A stretch of DNA of 56,396 nt from Donghicola tyrosinivorans (GCF_003003355.1 NZ_PVTQ01000020.1:1-56396), one strand, 5' to 3'. Shown: positions 44,597 to 53,766, numbered from the stretch's first letter. The notes: generated from the sequence alone by a model not told the origin. A program made the numbers and translations.

Positions 44597-47196
44597 GCGG
44601 TTTGCATATTCCGTTTTCGGGGGTCGCTGTTGTTGATCAGGCTGACCACATCCGATGCGACGACCAGAATATTGCCCCTTGGCGGAACCGCGACGTAGAT
44701 CGGCCGCCACTCGGGATAGAATTTGCCCTTGAAGGCACGCAGCCCCTCGAAATTGTAGAACTGGCGACCATGGCGGTAGACCAACGCGCCAAGGCGGGTG
44801 GACAGAGTGGCGCCTCTGCGGGCCTCAAGACCGGATAGGGGCGCGTTTCCAAGCGAGAATTCGGCAAAGCCTTCGGCGGCGAAATACAGCAGCAATTCGG
44901 TGAACAGGAACTCCATCATCCCCGAGGGGGCGTCATCCGAGTGCCGCATTAGATCAATGGATGCGGTCTGCCGCAGGTCTGTCACCCACAGGTTGGCAAA
45001 GGCCACGATCCGTCCCGAATGACGCACTACGGCGATGGGCGCACGGGACAGCACGTCAGGATCGAAAGCACCCACCGAAAAGCCCTTCTCGCCGCCGGTT
45101 TTGGTCGTTAGCCATGCGTCAGAGATATCTTTGAGTTGATCCATGAACCCGTCTGCAAAGGGGGGATGCATCACCTCAAAGCTCATACCGTCGCGCAGGG
45201 CGCGATTGTGCGATCCGCGCAGGCGCTTGCGCGATGGCCCGTCCAACGAAAAGCCGTTCAGGGGCACAACAGCCTCTTCGCCCATTTTGATCAGGGCAAG
45301 GCCCATCTCCAGCCACAGCGGGATCAGCGCTGTCCCGACCGAGTAGAATACCGGATGGCCGTTGGCCGCGTAGGCCGCATCATGGAAGGTCCAAGCCAGC
45401 TGGCGGAATTCTTCGGAATCGCCGAAGGGCTCGTGCAGGGCAATCCAGTTGCGGCCTTGGATGCGGTACATCAGGGCGCTGCGAGCACTGTCAGAGAGCA
45501 TCAGGCATTTGTCGCCGGTCAGGGCGATGTTCATCGCAGGATCTGGTTGGCCCATAACGATGGGGCGCACCTGCTCAATCTCTTCGGGGGTTGGCAGCGT
45601 GTTGGACATGCTGCCGGGGCGCAAGCCAAAGATCAGTAGTGACAGGCCCAGAACCATCACCCCCACCAAGGCTGCCCGCAACGCCCGCGGTGCGCTTTGG
45701 TCGATGGCGAACTGCCACCACAACTCATGAGCGTAGGGGGTGGCCTTTTGAGCGAAGAACAGCATCAGTACCATCGCGACCATCAGGCCAAGGATCAGCA
45801 ATGACCAACGCATGCTGAAGGTGTCGCGGGTCAGACGCGTGGTGCGAAAAAACTCGCGCCGTGTGGGCCACAGGATCAGCGCCGCGATTGTCAGAGTGAC
45901 CGCCCGTTCCACGTCCAGACCGTTGGCAAGGCTGGCTGCAACACCGGCCGCAAGAGCGATCATCGCAAGCCACCAAGCGCCCGCCATCCGCCGCAGCAAA
46001 CCGTTCGAGATGACCAGCATCGTCGCGCCAAGAATACTGGTCATCAACGCCCCCCCTTCAAGCACGGCCAAGGGGGTCAGGAGTTCTAGGTTCTCGGTCA
46101 ACTCTGAGGTTGGCGGTACAAGAGACGACACCATCAGGAAGGCGCCAGAGGTCAGCATCATTGTGGCCATCGCCACCGGTACCAGCGCGCTGATCGAGCG
46201 GGTCAGCGGGGCAAGGCGCTGCATCACCGGTCCGGCAACACGGCCAGAGGCCAAGCGCGCCTCGGTCACAGCGATCAGCAAAAGCGCCACACAGAAGGGC
46301 AGAAGGTAGTAGCACAGTCGGTACAGCAGCAGGCCCGCCGCGGCATCCACCACCGGCACCGACGGAGGAAGGGCGGCGATGATCACCGTTTCAAGAACAC
46401 CCACACCGCCGGGAACGTGGCTGATGACGCTGGCCATGATTGCTGCGGCATAGACGGCAAGGAATGTGGTGAAGCCAAGATCAGACGGAGGCAGCAGCAG
46501 ATAAAGGGTCGAGGCCGCGAACATCAGGTCTACGGCGGTCACCAGAAATTGTGCGGCCATTGCCTGCGGCGACGGGGTGCGCAGGGTGAGGCCGCGCAGG
46601 CTGATCTCGGACCCGCGAAACGCCATCACGAACAGAAGGCCCAGACAAAGCAGCACGATGGCCACCGAGCCCATACGGATCACGTCGGGCTCAAAGGGCA
46701 GAATGTGGGCCAGTGCATGGGGATGCACTGCCAAGGCGCCAAAGCCGATGATCGTTGCGCCGACCCCGAATGAGACAGACGCGAAGGTCGCAACCGCTGC
46801 GATATCAAGGGCCGAAAGTCCAAGCCCCGAATAGATGCGGTACCGTACCGCGCCCCCCGTAATCGGCCCCGCGCCGATCGTGTTGCCCACCGCATAGCCC
46901 AGAAAGCTGCCCAAAGCGACGACCGGCGTGGGCAGGTCTTTTCCAATATAATGCAGCGCGGAACGGTCATAGCCGATCAGGGCAGCATAGCTGCAGAAGG
47001 TCGTTACCACCGCAAGCAGCAGGATCGGCCAAGGGGTGGAGCGCGCCCTCGACATCACTTGCTTCAGATCTACATCCGCCAACAGGTGATGCAGCGCCAA
47101 AGCGCCGCCCGCGAAAAGGGCGGCGGTAACCAGCCAGGGCACGATCGGTTTCAGGCGTTGCCATACGCTGGCTGCGGCGGGGGATAGTTCAGTCAT
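44593..47196 (-). CDS. mprF: Bifunctional phosphatidylglycerol lysyltransferase/flippase MprF (867 aa)
   Basis: The N-terminal roughly 520 residues hold about 13-14 membrane helices of the flippase and synthase membrane domain. The C-terminal roughly 330 residues are the DUF2156 GNAT-like aminoacyltransferase, with DKCLMLSD and NRALRDGMSFE segments. MprF attaches an amino acid, lysine or alanine, from tRNA to phosphatidylglycerol and moves it across the membrane, lowering surface charge and raising resistance to cationic peptides or acid. The amino acid used cannot be read here. Monocistronic; converges on the kinase gene with overlapping stop codons. Confidence 0.92.
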   Translation of the reverse strand: MTELSPAAASVWQRLKPIVPWLVTAALFAGGALALHHLLADVDLKQVMSRARSTPWPILLLAVVTTFCSYAALIGYDRSALHYIGKDLPTPVVALGSFLGYAVGNTIGAGPITGGAVRYRIYSGLGLSALDIAAVATFASVSFGVGATIIGFGALAVHPHALAHILPFEPDVIRMGSVAIVLLCLGLLFVMAFRGSEISLRGLTLRTPSPQAMAAQFLVTAVDLMFAASTLYLLLPPSDLGFTTFLAVYAAAIMASVISHVPGGVGVLETVIIAALPPSVPVVDAAAGLLLYRLCYYLLPFCVALLLIAVTEARLASGRVAGPVMQRLAPLTRSISALVPVAMATMMLTSGAFLMVSSLVPPTSELTENLELLTPLAVLEGGALMTSILGATMLVISNGLLRRMAGAWWLAMIALAAGVAASLANGLDVERAVTLTIAALILWPTRREFFRTTRLTRDTFSMRWSLLILGLMVAMVLMLFFAQKATPYAHELWWQFAIDQSAPRALRAALVGVMVLGLSLLIFGLRPGSMSNTLPTPEEIEQVRPIVMGQPDPAMNIALTGDKCLMLSDSARSALMYRIQGRNWIALHEPFGDSEEFRQLAWTFHDAAYAANGHPVFYSVGTALIPLWLEMGLALIKMGEEAVVPLNGFSLDGPSRKRLRGSHNRALRDGMSFEVMHPPFADGFMDQLKDISDAWLTTKTGGEKGFSVGAFDPDVLSRAPIAVVRHSGRIVAFANLWVTDLRQTASIDLMRHSDDAPSGMMEFLFTELLLYFAAEGFAEFSLGNAPLSGLEARRGATLSTRLGALVYRHGRQFYNFEGLRAFKGKFYPEWRPIYVAVPPRGNILVVASDVVSLINNSDPRKRNMQTA

Positions 47197-47293
47197 TCTA
47201 GTTCACCTGTGGCGGCGTCCCTGATGCAACGCGCGGCTATGTGGCAGATGATATGAACTTCGGGAATTTACAATGCTTTTGCCTTGGCCAGAC

Positions 47294-47313
47294 ATTACCG
47301 ATCCCTAATGTTT
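47294..47313. promoter_or_regulatory. Repeated ATTACCGA-CC-TAATGTT motif, copy 1
   Basis: ATTACCGATCCCTAATGTTT lies 69 bases upstream of the small membrane protein ATG. It matches the copy at 47735-47754 at 17 of 20 positions. The arms ATTA and TAAT are partly palindromic, as for an OmpR-type response-regulator or other dimer site. Regulator not proven. Confidence 0.5.
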
Positions 47314-47381
47314 GCGTCATGCACGCGAAGGGTGGCGACCCCAACTTTAGTCCAGACACAGACAGAGAAGGAGTTTCTGTG

Positions 47382-47630
47382 ATGAAAAAGGTAAAAGTCT
47401 GGACGGCAGATGTTCTGGTCGCAATCGTTCTGGTCACGGGTTTCGGCTTTAGTCTGATGGCGATTGGCGGCGCGCTGGTTCTGGGGCTGATGATCGCGGT
47501 CGCCATGAGTCTGGCTGGCCCCCATCTGTTGGCCGAGGCGGAACGGCGCGCGTCTGACCTGCGGGCACAGGGCGCGCGGCGGGTCGATCCCGAAGCGGTC
47601 TATGAGGACCACGGACACTCACCGGCCTGA
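47382..47630 (+). CDS. Small membrane protein (82 aa)
   Basis: Unrecognised family. After MKKVKVWTADVL come two closely spaced hydrophobic stretches (about 9-45), followed by a charged tail AEAERRASDLRAQGARR and an acidic C-terminus. It is probably an inner-membrane protein with the tail in the cytoplasm. The ATG at 47382 has GAAGGAG in front. Single gene, closed by a strong terminator, with a motif shared with the next operon upstream. No function can be assigned. Confidence 0.72.
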   Translation: MKKVKVWTADVLVAIVLVTGFGFSLMAIGGALVLGLMIAVAMSLAGPHLLAEAERRASDLRAQGARRVDPEAVYEDHGHSPA

Positions 47631-47671
47631 CATTGATCGTCGGGCGTTCGCATTGGATCAGTGAAGCAAAG

Positions 47672-47698
47672 GCCCGGAGGACATTCCTCCGGGCTTTT
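47672..47698 (+). terminator. Rho-independent terminator
   Basis: A perfect 9-bp stem GCCCGGAGG / CCTCCGGGC with an ACATT loop is followed by TTTT. AAAG before the stem pairs with the T-run, so it could work on both strands. Confidence 0.85.
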
Positions 47699-47734
47699 GC
47701 ATGGCGGCGCGGCGGTCTCGTAAGAAAAGCGCAG

Positions 47735-47754
47735 ATTACCGAACCGTAATGTTC
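47735..47754. promoter_or_regulatory. Repeated ATTACCGA-CC-TAATGTT motif, copy 2
   Basis: ATTACCGAACCGTAATGTTC lies 64 bases upstream of the ABC exporter operon. Here the arms ATTACCG... and ...CGTAAT are closer to a true palindrome (ATTAC-CGAACC-GTAAT) than in copy 1. Probably the operator of the exporter. Confidence 0.55.
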
Positions 47755-47817
47755 GGATAAGGTAATCGCGCAAACGCCTCTGTCATGAAAACGCAAGTTG
47801 AATGACAGGAGCCCCCG

Positions 47818-48564
47818 ATGATCGATGCATCGCATGACATCCCCGCTATTGCCCTGCGCGGTCTGAGCCTGCGCTATGGGCGCCATGTAGCTTTGCACCC
47901 TTTGACCCTAGATGTGCCAAAAGCCGAGGTCTTCGGGTTTCTTGGCCACAACGGCGCGGGCAAGACCACCACGATCCGGCTCTTGACCACCTTGTTGGCG
48001 CCGACCCATGGCGCGGCGCGGGTGGCGGGCTACGATATCACCACCCAAGCGATGCAGGTGCGGGCTAATATCGGGTATCTACCTGAAAATGTTCGGCTTT
48101 ATGATCGCTTTTCCACCCGCGAGAACCTGACCTTCTTTGCGCGCCTTTCAGGGGTTCAGGATGCCCGTCGCCGCGTGGATGAGGTGCTTGAGCGTCTGGG
48201 TATCGCAGATTTGTCGAACCGCCGGGTCGGCAGCTTTTCCAAAGGCATGCGCCAGCGGGTAGGTCTTGCGCAGGCGATCTTGCATGACCCGCAAGTTCTG
48301 TTTCTGGACGAGCCGACCTCTGGGCTTGATCCTGTGGGTGTCCGGCACTTGCGACAGATGATCGATCAGTTGCGGGCAGAGGGCATGACAATTTTCATGA
48401 ACACCCACCTGCTGTCGGAGGTTGCCAGCAGTTGCTCCTCGATCGGGGTGTTGGCCCACGGACGGCTGGTGTTCCATGACAAGGTTTCCGCCATCGCGGG
48501 CTACGATGAGCGCCGTCTTGAAGAACTGTATGTCAGCGTGGTCCGGCAGGAGGATGCCGTATGA
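47818..48564 (+). CDS. ABC-2 exporter ATPase, NosF/CcmA-like (248 aa)
   Basis: Nucleotide-binding subunit. Walker A GHNGAGKTT near 43-51, signature FSKGMRQRV and Walker B VLFLDEPTSGLDP are clear. NIGYLPENVRLYDRFSTRENL is typical of ATPases partnered with ABC-2 permeases such as NosFY. It overlaps the first permease gene by ATGA. The substrate may be an exported protein, lipid or metal-related factor; the co-transcribed exported protein is the closest clue. Confidence 0.92.
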   Translation: MIDASHDIPAIALRGLSLRYGRHVALHPLTLDVPKAEVFGFLGHNGAGKTTTIRLLTTLLAPTHGAARVAGYDITTQAMQVRANIGYLPENVRLYDRFSTRENLTFFARLSGVQDARRRVDEVLERLGIADLSNRRVGSFSKGMRQRVGLAQAILHDPQVLFLDEPTSGLDPVGVRHLRQMIDQLRAEGMTIFMNTHLLSEVASSCSSIGVLAHGRLVFHDKVSAIAGYDERRLEELYVSVVRQEDAV

Positions 48565-49481
48565 CCGTAATGCTGATCGTCCGGCAGGCGTTGTCGGGGA
48601 TTGTGCGGGATCGCGGCGTGCTACTGCTTGTGGCGATCTTTGCCGCGCTGGTGGCCGTCTCGGCCTTTCTGGGATGGTCCGCGACCAACGCGGTGAATGC
48701 GATCTATGGACAAGCGGTGGACTGGCTGACGGCGCAGGGCGCTGTGGTCCCGCCGAACCCCATGCATCAGACACCGCCTCTTGCCAGCTTGCGGAACCTG
48801 CCGGTCTATATCTCGTTTCTTGGGGCTTTTACCGCGATTGTGATCGGGCAAGAGCTGGTCGAGACCGAGCGCCGCGCAGGGGTACTGCCACTGATCGGTT
48901 CGCGTCCTGTCCCGCGCGGACGTGTTGCGGTGGCACGCATGTTGGCGCTGCTGATCGCGACGTCATTCCTGACAACCGTGGCAGGAGCCGTGGCGATACT
49001 GGCACTGCTTAGCCTGCCCTTGCAGATGCGGGCGGCGGACTGGGGTGCGTTGGCGTGGGCGCTGTTGCTTGGCTGGACCTATATGAGCGCCTTTGGTCTG
49101 CTGGCGCTGGGGTTTGCAGCGCGGTTGCAGGGCACTGCGGCGGGGCTGCTGGCCGCTACCGTGGTTTGGCTGGCAATTACCTTTGTGCTGCCGGCTCTGA
49201 CCGGCAACGTGAACCCGACGGCGGCGATCAATCCGGTTTCAGCGCTGGCTCTTGTGCCCGATACGCCGTTTTTCCACTGGTCTTCGAGGCTGCTTGGTCC
49301 TGTCTCGCTCTCAGAGGCCTTCGGTTGGCTTGACGCCCGCACGATGGGCTATCTGCCCGAGGGTCTGGCCCCCCGCGCGCCCTTGCCGCTGCTGGGGCTG
49401 TGGCTGGCCTTTGTGGGCAGCGCGGCTTTTGCCTTTCACGCAAACAAGACACTTGATCTCAACGGAGGCCGCGATGCCTGA
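48561..49481 (+). CDS. ABC-2 type permease, first subunit (306 aa)
   Basis: NosY-like membrane subunit: one N-terminal helix (about 20-42), a periplasmic segment, then a cluster of five helices. VIGQELVETERRAGVLPLIGSRPVPR is the ERRxGT-type coupling segment of these permeases. It overlaps the second permease gene, implying a heterodimeric exporter. Confidence 0.88.
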   Translation: MTVMLIVRQALSGIVRDRGVLLLVAIFAALVAVSAFLGWSATNAVNAIYGQAVDWLTAQGAVVPPNPMHQTPPLASLRNLPVYISFLGAFTAIVIGQELVETERRAGVLPLIGSRPVPRGRVAVARMLALLIATSFLTTVAGAVAILALLSLPLQMRAADWGALAWALLLGWTYMSAFGLLALGFAARLQGTAAGLLAATVVWLAITFVLPALTGNVNPTAAINPVSALALVPDTPFFHWSSRLLGPVSLSEAFGWLDARTMGYLPEGLAPRAPLPLLGLWLAFVGSAAFAFHANKTLDLNGGRDA

Positions 49482-50469
49482 CACCCTTTCTCCTATGGCG
49501 CGAATGGCCACCATTGGTCTGCGTGACGCGCGTGAGGCCCTGCGGGACGGGTTCGTCCTGGTGGCCATCGCGGCGCTAACGCTGGCGGCGCTGGTCTCGT
49601 TCGTGACAGGGGCTATCGCTTTGAATGGGGACGCGGCGACCTATGCCCAAGCCAAGGCATTGCTTCTCAAGCTGGGTAAGGATGTGTCTGTTATCGCTGC
49701 GCCAGAACTGTATCCGCTCAAGCTCTTGCGCGGCACGGTCGAGCAGATCGAGATCATGGGCGCCGTGATTGCGCTGGTGGCAGGCTATCGGGCGGCGGCC
49801 GCGGAACGGGGCAGTCAGGCTCTGGCGCTAATCCTGACCCGTCCGCTGCACCATTGGCAGTATCTGGCCGCGAAACTGGCAGGCGGCGCTGGCCTTGCCG
49901 CCGTATTGCTGGCCGTGGTTTTCACAGTGACGGGAATGCTGTTGCCTTGGGTGTCCGGCGTTGCGTTGTCCGCTGGCGATGCCCTGCGTCTGGTCATCGC
50001 GTGGGGGGCAGGCGTTCTTTATCTTGCCGGCATCTATGCGATGGGTTTCGGGCTGTCGCTTTGGGCGCGGTCTCCGGCGGCGGGTCTGATTACGGCCTTT
50101 GCCCTGTGGCTTATGGTGGTGCTGGTTGCGCCCCAGATCGGCGACACGATGGATCCGGACAATCAGGTTGCGGGGGGCATCTATGCGCAACTGTCTGTGC
50201 CCAAAGCCGAACAGGACCGCATCAAAGCCGGTTTCGCCCTCTATGAGACCATTCGCGGTGGGATCGAGCAGGCCTCGGTCACCAAGCACTACGAGCGTCT
50301 GACCTTTGCGGTGCTTGGCATCAAGGACAGCTACACGGGCAAGCCGCTGGGGCCGATCCTGACCGAAAAGCGTGGCGACCTGTTGTTTCTTCTTTTCTTC
50401 ACTCTGGGCATTGGCGGCGTTGTCCTGCTGCGCCCGATCAATCCCGACCGTCTGACCAAGGAGACCTAA
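49474..50469 (+). CDS. ABC-2 type permease, second subunit (331 aa)
   Basis: Same topology as its neighbour: N-terminal helix near 26-46, a soluble segment, the coupling motif AAAERGSQALALILTRPL, then a helix cluster, and a further soluble loop before the last helix. ACGGAGG precedes the ATG at 49474. It completes the exporter with the ATPase at 47818. Two bases separate it from the exported protein gene. Confidence 0.88.
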   Translation: MPDTLSPMARMATIGLRDAREALRDGFVLVAIAALTLAALVSFVTGAIALNGDAATYAQAKALLLKLGKDVSVIAAPELYPLKLLRGTVEQIEIMGAVIALVAGYRAAAAERGSQALALILTRPLHHWQYLAAKLAGGAGLAAVLLAVVFTVTGMLLPWVSGVALSAGDALRLVIAWGAGVLYLAGIYAMGFGLSLWARSPAAGLITAFALWLMVVLVAPQIGDTMDPDNQVAGGIYAQLSVPKAEQDRIKAGFALYETIRGGIEQASVTKHYERLTFAVLGIKDSYTGKPLGPILTEKRGDLLFLLFFTLGIGGVVLLRPINPDRLTKET

Positions 50470-50471
50470 CC

Positions 50472-51086
50472 ATGAAGACGTTCACCCCCTCACTTGCGGC
50501 GCTGTTGCTGATTGGCGCACTGACACCGGCGCTGGCCGCGAATGCGGATACGGATAACGACGGCATTCCCGACCTTGCCGAGCCGTTGCTGCACACCGAC
50601 CCGATGAACGCCGACACGGATGGCGACGGGATGGATGATCTTGCCGACAATGATCCTGTTCTGGCTGCCAGCCCGATTGTGGCCGGTGGCGCGGTAGCCA
50701 CTTTCCGGATTGGTGAGTTGCTGGTGGAAAACAACGTTGATCCGGTCGCACATAAAGACGCCCCTGACCATCTTGAGGTTCAGGTGATCAACGACGGCAG
50801 CACAGAACTGACCGGCTTCACGCTGTTCTACACCTTTACCGATGCCGATAGCGGCGCGACCGAGGCTTATGTGGTCCATCCTGCCGTCTCGATCCCCGCC
50901 GGTGCAGAGGCGCGGATTCACGTGGATGACGGCACGAAGGCGGGGCATTTGCGGGCCAACCCGAACTCGATCTATTTGACGTCGGTTGCGGGAAAACATG
51001 TGACGGCTGAGTTGCAAGTGGCAGGTATGGCACCGGTCAGCGCCACGGTGGAAAAAGATCCGGGCGGTGCAGAGGTTGCCGACTGA
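50472..51086 (+). CDS. Exported protein with thrombospondin-3-type Ca-binding repeats (204 aa)
   Basis: A signal peptide of about 22 residues ends ALAA. Two calcium-loop repeats follow directly: DTDNDGIPD (26-34) and DTDGDGMDD (48-56). After a short linker a beta-rich domain of about 130 residues reads as an immunoglobulin-like or CARDB-like sandwich (ENNVDPV, LEVQVINDGSTELTGFTLFYTF). Likely periplasmic or surface-exposed and structured by Ca2+. It is co-transcribed with an ABC-2 exporter and followed by a terminator, but has its own Sec signal, so it may be a partner rather than the cargo. Not a family I can name. Confidence 0.78.
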   Translation: MKTFTPSLAALLLIGALTPALAANADTDNDGIPDLAEPLLHTDPMNADTDGDGMDDLADNDPVLAASPIVAGGAVATFRIGELLVENNVDPVAHKDAPDHLEVQVINDGSTELTGFTLFYTFTDADSGATEAYVVHPAVSIPAGAEARIHVDDGTKAGHLRANPNSIYLTSVAGKHVTAELQVAGMAPVSATVEKDPGGAEVAD

Positions 51087-51120
51087 ACGCAGTTCAATTT
51101 GCACTTTTCCCAGAAGCAAA

Positions 51121-51146
51121 GGCCCGACGGATCATCCCGTCGGGCC
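51121..51146 (+). terminator. Rho-independent terminator after the exporter operon
   Basis: A perfect 10-bp stem GGCCCGACGG / CCGTCGGGCC with a 6-nt loop is followed by GCTTTGCTTTT. AAGCAAA precedes it, so it may also serve the convergent histidine kinase operon. Confidence 0.85.
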
Positions 51147-51239
51147 GCTTTGCTTTTGCCGGAACGCATGGCGCTGAGTGGTGTTAAGCGGGATGCACCG
51201 GTCTGATTTGCGGGGCAGGGCACGCGCGCAGATTGCCTG

Positions 51240-52541
51240 TTAGGCGGGAAACACCACCGTCACCACAAGACCCGGCGCTGCATCATCCAAGTCCAGTTTT
51301 GCCCCATGCACATCCGCGACGGCCTTGGCCAATGCCAGCCCCAGGCCCGAGCCGAGGGTTGAGCGGCTGGCCTCTAGCCGGACAAGGCGTCGCAGCACCT
51401 TCGCGCGCTGTTCGGGCGGGATGCCCGCGCCGCCATCGCGCACCGAGAGGGTCCGCGCAGCCAGCGACAGATGGATATCGGTTCCGGGCGCGTGGCGCAG
51501 GGCATTTTCCACAAGGTTGGCGATCAGGCGCGATAGCAGGTGACGATCCCCGATCACGGGCAGCGGTTCAATGATCGTGCAGGTCAGCCGGACGCCTGCA
51601 TCCTCTGCGGCGGCCTCATAAATCTCGGCCATGTCCCGCACCAAGGCGGCCAGATCAATGGCCGAGAAGCCGTCGCGGCCTTGGCCGCCCTCTAACTGGG
51701 CGATCTGAAGCAGGGACTCAAAGGTGGCGATGATCTGCGAAGTCTCGTCTCGGGTCTGGTCCAGAAGGCCGCGCGCATCGTCGGTCAGTTCTGTCTCTCC
51801 CAGTCGCTCCAACCGGACGGCAACGCGCTGGATGGGGGTTTTCAGATCATGGGCAATATCGGCCCCGATCTGCCGCAATGCGCCTGTGGCCGCCTCTTGG
51901 GCCTCGGCCATGCGGTCAAGGTCGCGGGAGATGTCGCCAAGGTCGGTGTCAGGATGGGGCGCACCAACGCGGGCCTCAAGTTCCCCGCCTGCCAGCGCGT
52001 GCAAGGTACGCCGGATCGCCTCGACCCGCGTGCTGGTCCGCCGCACGACGACGATCCCGATGGCCGAGGTCAGAAGCAACGCAGGCAGCAAGGCAAAGCC
52101 CAGAATGGCCACGAAAGTTTCGTTCAGTTCCGCGATGCTGTCCCGCCCCACCGCGACCATCAACTGCCCCGGCGCAAGATCGGTATGGCGTACCAGATAG
52201 CTGTCGGCCAGCGGTTCAGGCAGACCTGTGTCTTCGGCGTCGATCAGGCCTTCGGGCAAGGGGCGGACACTGGCAACGGTCTCTCCGTTCAGCTCCAGTC
52301 GCAGCAATAGGCTGCGCAGTTCCGAGGCGACGACGATCTCGGTTGCGCGTTCCAGACGCTCTGCAGGTTCAGGAATGGCCCGCAAATCCTGCATCACCTG
52401 TTCGGCCCGCAGCGCGACATCGGCCCCCAGAGCATCGCGCATGACCACATAAGCGATCCCCAGACCCGCTGTCATGAACAGGGTAAAGACGGCGATCAGG
52501 ATTACCGACAGTCGCAGCGGGGTCGAACGCAGGCGTTTCAT
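51240..52541 (-). CDS. Sensor histidine kinase (433 aa)
   Basis: Membrane sensor with two helices (about 10-34 and 145-167) bracketing a periplasmic domain of about 110 residues. A HAMP segment and DHp domain with phosphorylated His231 (IAHDLKTP) follow, then the ATPase domain with Asn346 (LVENALRH), DGGAG (369-373) and GSGLGLAL (398-405). IAHDLKTPL-type H-boxes are typical of the QseC/PfeS-like group. It overlaps the response regulator gene by ATGA. Signal unknown; the PepSY protein upstream may modulate it. Confidence 0.93.
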   Translation of the reverse strand: MKRLRSTPLRLSVILIAVFTLFMTAGLGIAYVVMRDALGADVALRAEQVMQDLRAIPEPAERLERATEIVVASELRSLLLRLELNGETVASVRPLPEGLIDAEDTGLPEPLADSYLVRHTDLAPGQLMVAVGRDSIAELNETFVAILGFALLPALLLTSAIGIVVVRRTSTRVEAIRRTLHALAGGELEARVGAPHPDTDLGDISRDLDRMAEAQEAATGALRQIGADIAHDLKTPIQRVAVRLERLGETELTDDARGLLDQTRDETSQIIATFESLLQIAQLEGGQGRDGFSAIDLAALVRDMAEIYEAAAEDAGVRLTCTIIEPLPVIGDRHLLSRLIANLVENALRHAPGTDIHLSLAARTLSVRDGGAGIPPEQRAKVLRRLVRLEASRSTLGSGLGLALAKAVADVHGAKLDLDDAAPGLVVTVVFPA

Positions 52542-53209
52542 TCGACGATCCGGTAGCCTGATCCGCGGACGGTCTCGATCAGGGTGACGTCAAAGGGCTT
52601 GTCCACCTTGGTGCGCAGGCGGCTCATATGGGATTCGACCACATTGGTCTGCGGGTCGAAATGGATGTCCCAGACCCCTTCCAGCAGCATGGTGCGGGTC
52701 TGCACCCGCCCCTTGCGCCGCAAGAGGTGTTCCAGCAGAGCAAATTCGCGGGGTTGCAAGTCAATCAACTGGCCTGCCCTGGTCACCCTGCGGGTCAGCA
52801 GGTTCATTTCCAGATCCTTGACGCGCAGCACTGTGGGTTCATCCGCGGGTGGCGGCCTACGTGACAGGGCGGTCAGACGCGCGGACAGCTCGCCGAAGGC
52901 AAAGGGCTTGGTCAGGTAGTCATCCGCGCCCGCATTCAGGCCGTCGATCCGGTCCTCGACCCCGCCAAGGGCGGTCAAGAGCAGCACCGGCACCGGATTT
53001 TTCGAAGCACGCAGGGTCCGCAAGATCGACATGCCATCCACATCGGGCACCATCCGGTCCAGCACCATGACATCATAGGTGCCGCTCATCGCTTGTATCA
53101 GGCCATCGCGGCCATTGCTGATCAGGTCGACCACATGGCCTTCGGATTGAAGACCGGATGCGATGTAGTCGCCGGTGGTGGGATCGTCTTCGATCACAAG
53201 GATATGCAT
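52538..53209 (-). CDS. OmpR/PhoB-family response regulator (223 aa)
   Basis: Receiver domain with acidic pocket EDD (7-9), phosphoacceptor Asp51 (VLDRMVPD), Thr79 and Lys101 (LTKPF). The winged-helix output domain runs from about 125 with QPREFALLEHLLRRKG and VESHMSRLRTKVD. It works with the overlapping histidine kinase and probably binds the palindromes in front of the neighbouring operons. AGAGAAC precedes the ATG. Confidence 0.94.
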   Translation of the reverse strand: MHILVIEDDPTTGDYIASGLQSEGHVVDLISNGRDGLIQAMSGTYDVMVLDRMVPDVDGMSILRTLRASKNPVPVLLLTALGGVEDRIDGLNAGADDYLTKPFAFGELSARLTALSRRPPPADEPTVLRVKDLEMNLLTRRVTRAGQLIDLQPREFALLEHLLRRKGRVQTRTMLLEGVWDIHFDPQTNVVESHMSRLRTKVDKPFDVTLIETVRGSGYRIVE

Positions 53210-53283
53210 GTTCTCTCCACGAAGTCAGGGCGGCAGGGCAGACCTGCCGCCCGAAAGCGGTCTAACCGATCAAAGGTTTGGTG

Positions 53284-53655
53284 TCAGTCTTCGTCATGCC
53301 GGTCCCCATCGTGGCCATCCTTATCATGCCTGTCCCGCGCCTTGATCACCTGTTGGGCCGAGCCATCAGCGGGATTCACAAACCACATCTGCATAGCGTT
53401 CGACGCATCCGCGATTTCGACCATATAGCCGCCGCTTGCCTGATCCTCGGCGTCCCATTCAGCCGCAAGGGCCGTGCCGCCACTTGTGGTTTGGGCGAGA
53501 TTGACGGCCTCGGTCAAAGTCATACCGCTGGACAGTGCACGCGTGGCTTCCTGTGCGTCGGACATTCCGGCTTTTTCGGTGCCGGCCATCGCAGTGCTGC
53601 TGATGCTTGCGGCCAGAACCAGCGGGATCAGCGCGGCGGAGGTGATGCGTTTCAT
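53284..53655 (-). CDS. Exported PepSY-domain protein with His/Asp-rich tail (123 aa)
   Basis: A signal peptide of about 23 residues ends TAMAG. The mature protein is a single PepSY-like domain (ALSSGMTLTEAVNLAQ... GYMVEIADASN...MWFVNPADGSAQQVI). The last 17 residues, RDRHDKDGHDGDRHDED, are a metal-binding-like tail. PepSY proteins are commonly found beside two-component systems that respond to metals or envelope conditions. CAGGAGAAG precedes the ATG at 53655. First gene of the PepSY-regulator-kinase operon. Confidence 0.82.
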   Translation of the reverse strand: MKRITSAALIPLVLAASISSTAMAGTEKAGMSDAQEATRALSSGMTLTEAVNLAQTTSGGTALAAEWDAEDQASGGYMVEIADASNAMQMWFVNPADGSAQQVIKARDRHDKDGHDGDRHDED

Positions 53656-53751
53656 TAGGTCTTCTCCTGTTTGGGGCCCGACAGAGTGCCGTGACCTTGT
53701 GGTGAACAGGTGGGCCTCGGTGTGTGGCGTTGCCTGACCCATAGATTGAAT

Positions 53752-53766
53752 ATCCGTAATGCGGAT
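53752..53766. promoter_or_regulatory. Palindrome in the divergent PepSY / exported-protein region
   Basis: ATCCG-TAATG-CGGAT is a 15-bp palindrome with perfect 5-bp arms, 97 bases from each of the two divergent starts. It shares CCGTAATG with the motif in front of the exporter operon. A second ACATTACG lies at 53774-53781. Probable response-regulator binding region. Confidence 0.55.

Noticed and set aside
47818-51086. Nitrous oxide reductase maturation genes nosDFY
   Set aside because: The ATPase and permeases look NosF/NosY-like, but NosD, NosL, NosZ and NosR are absent and the fourth gene is an unrelated Ca-loop protein.
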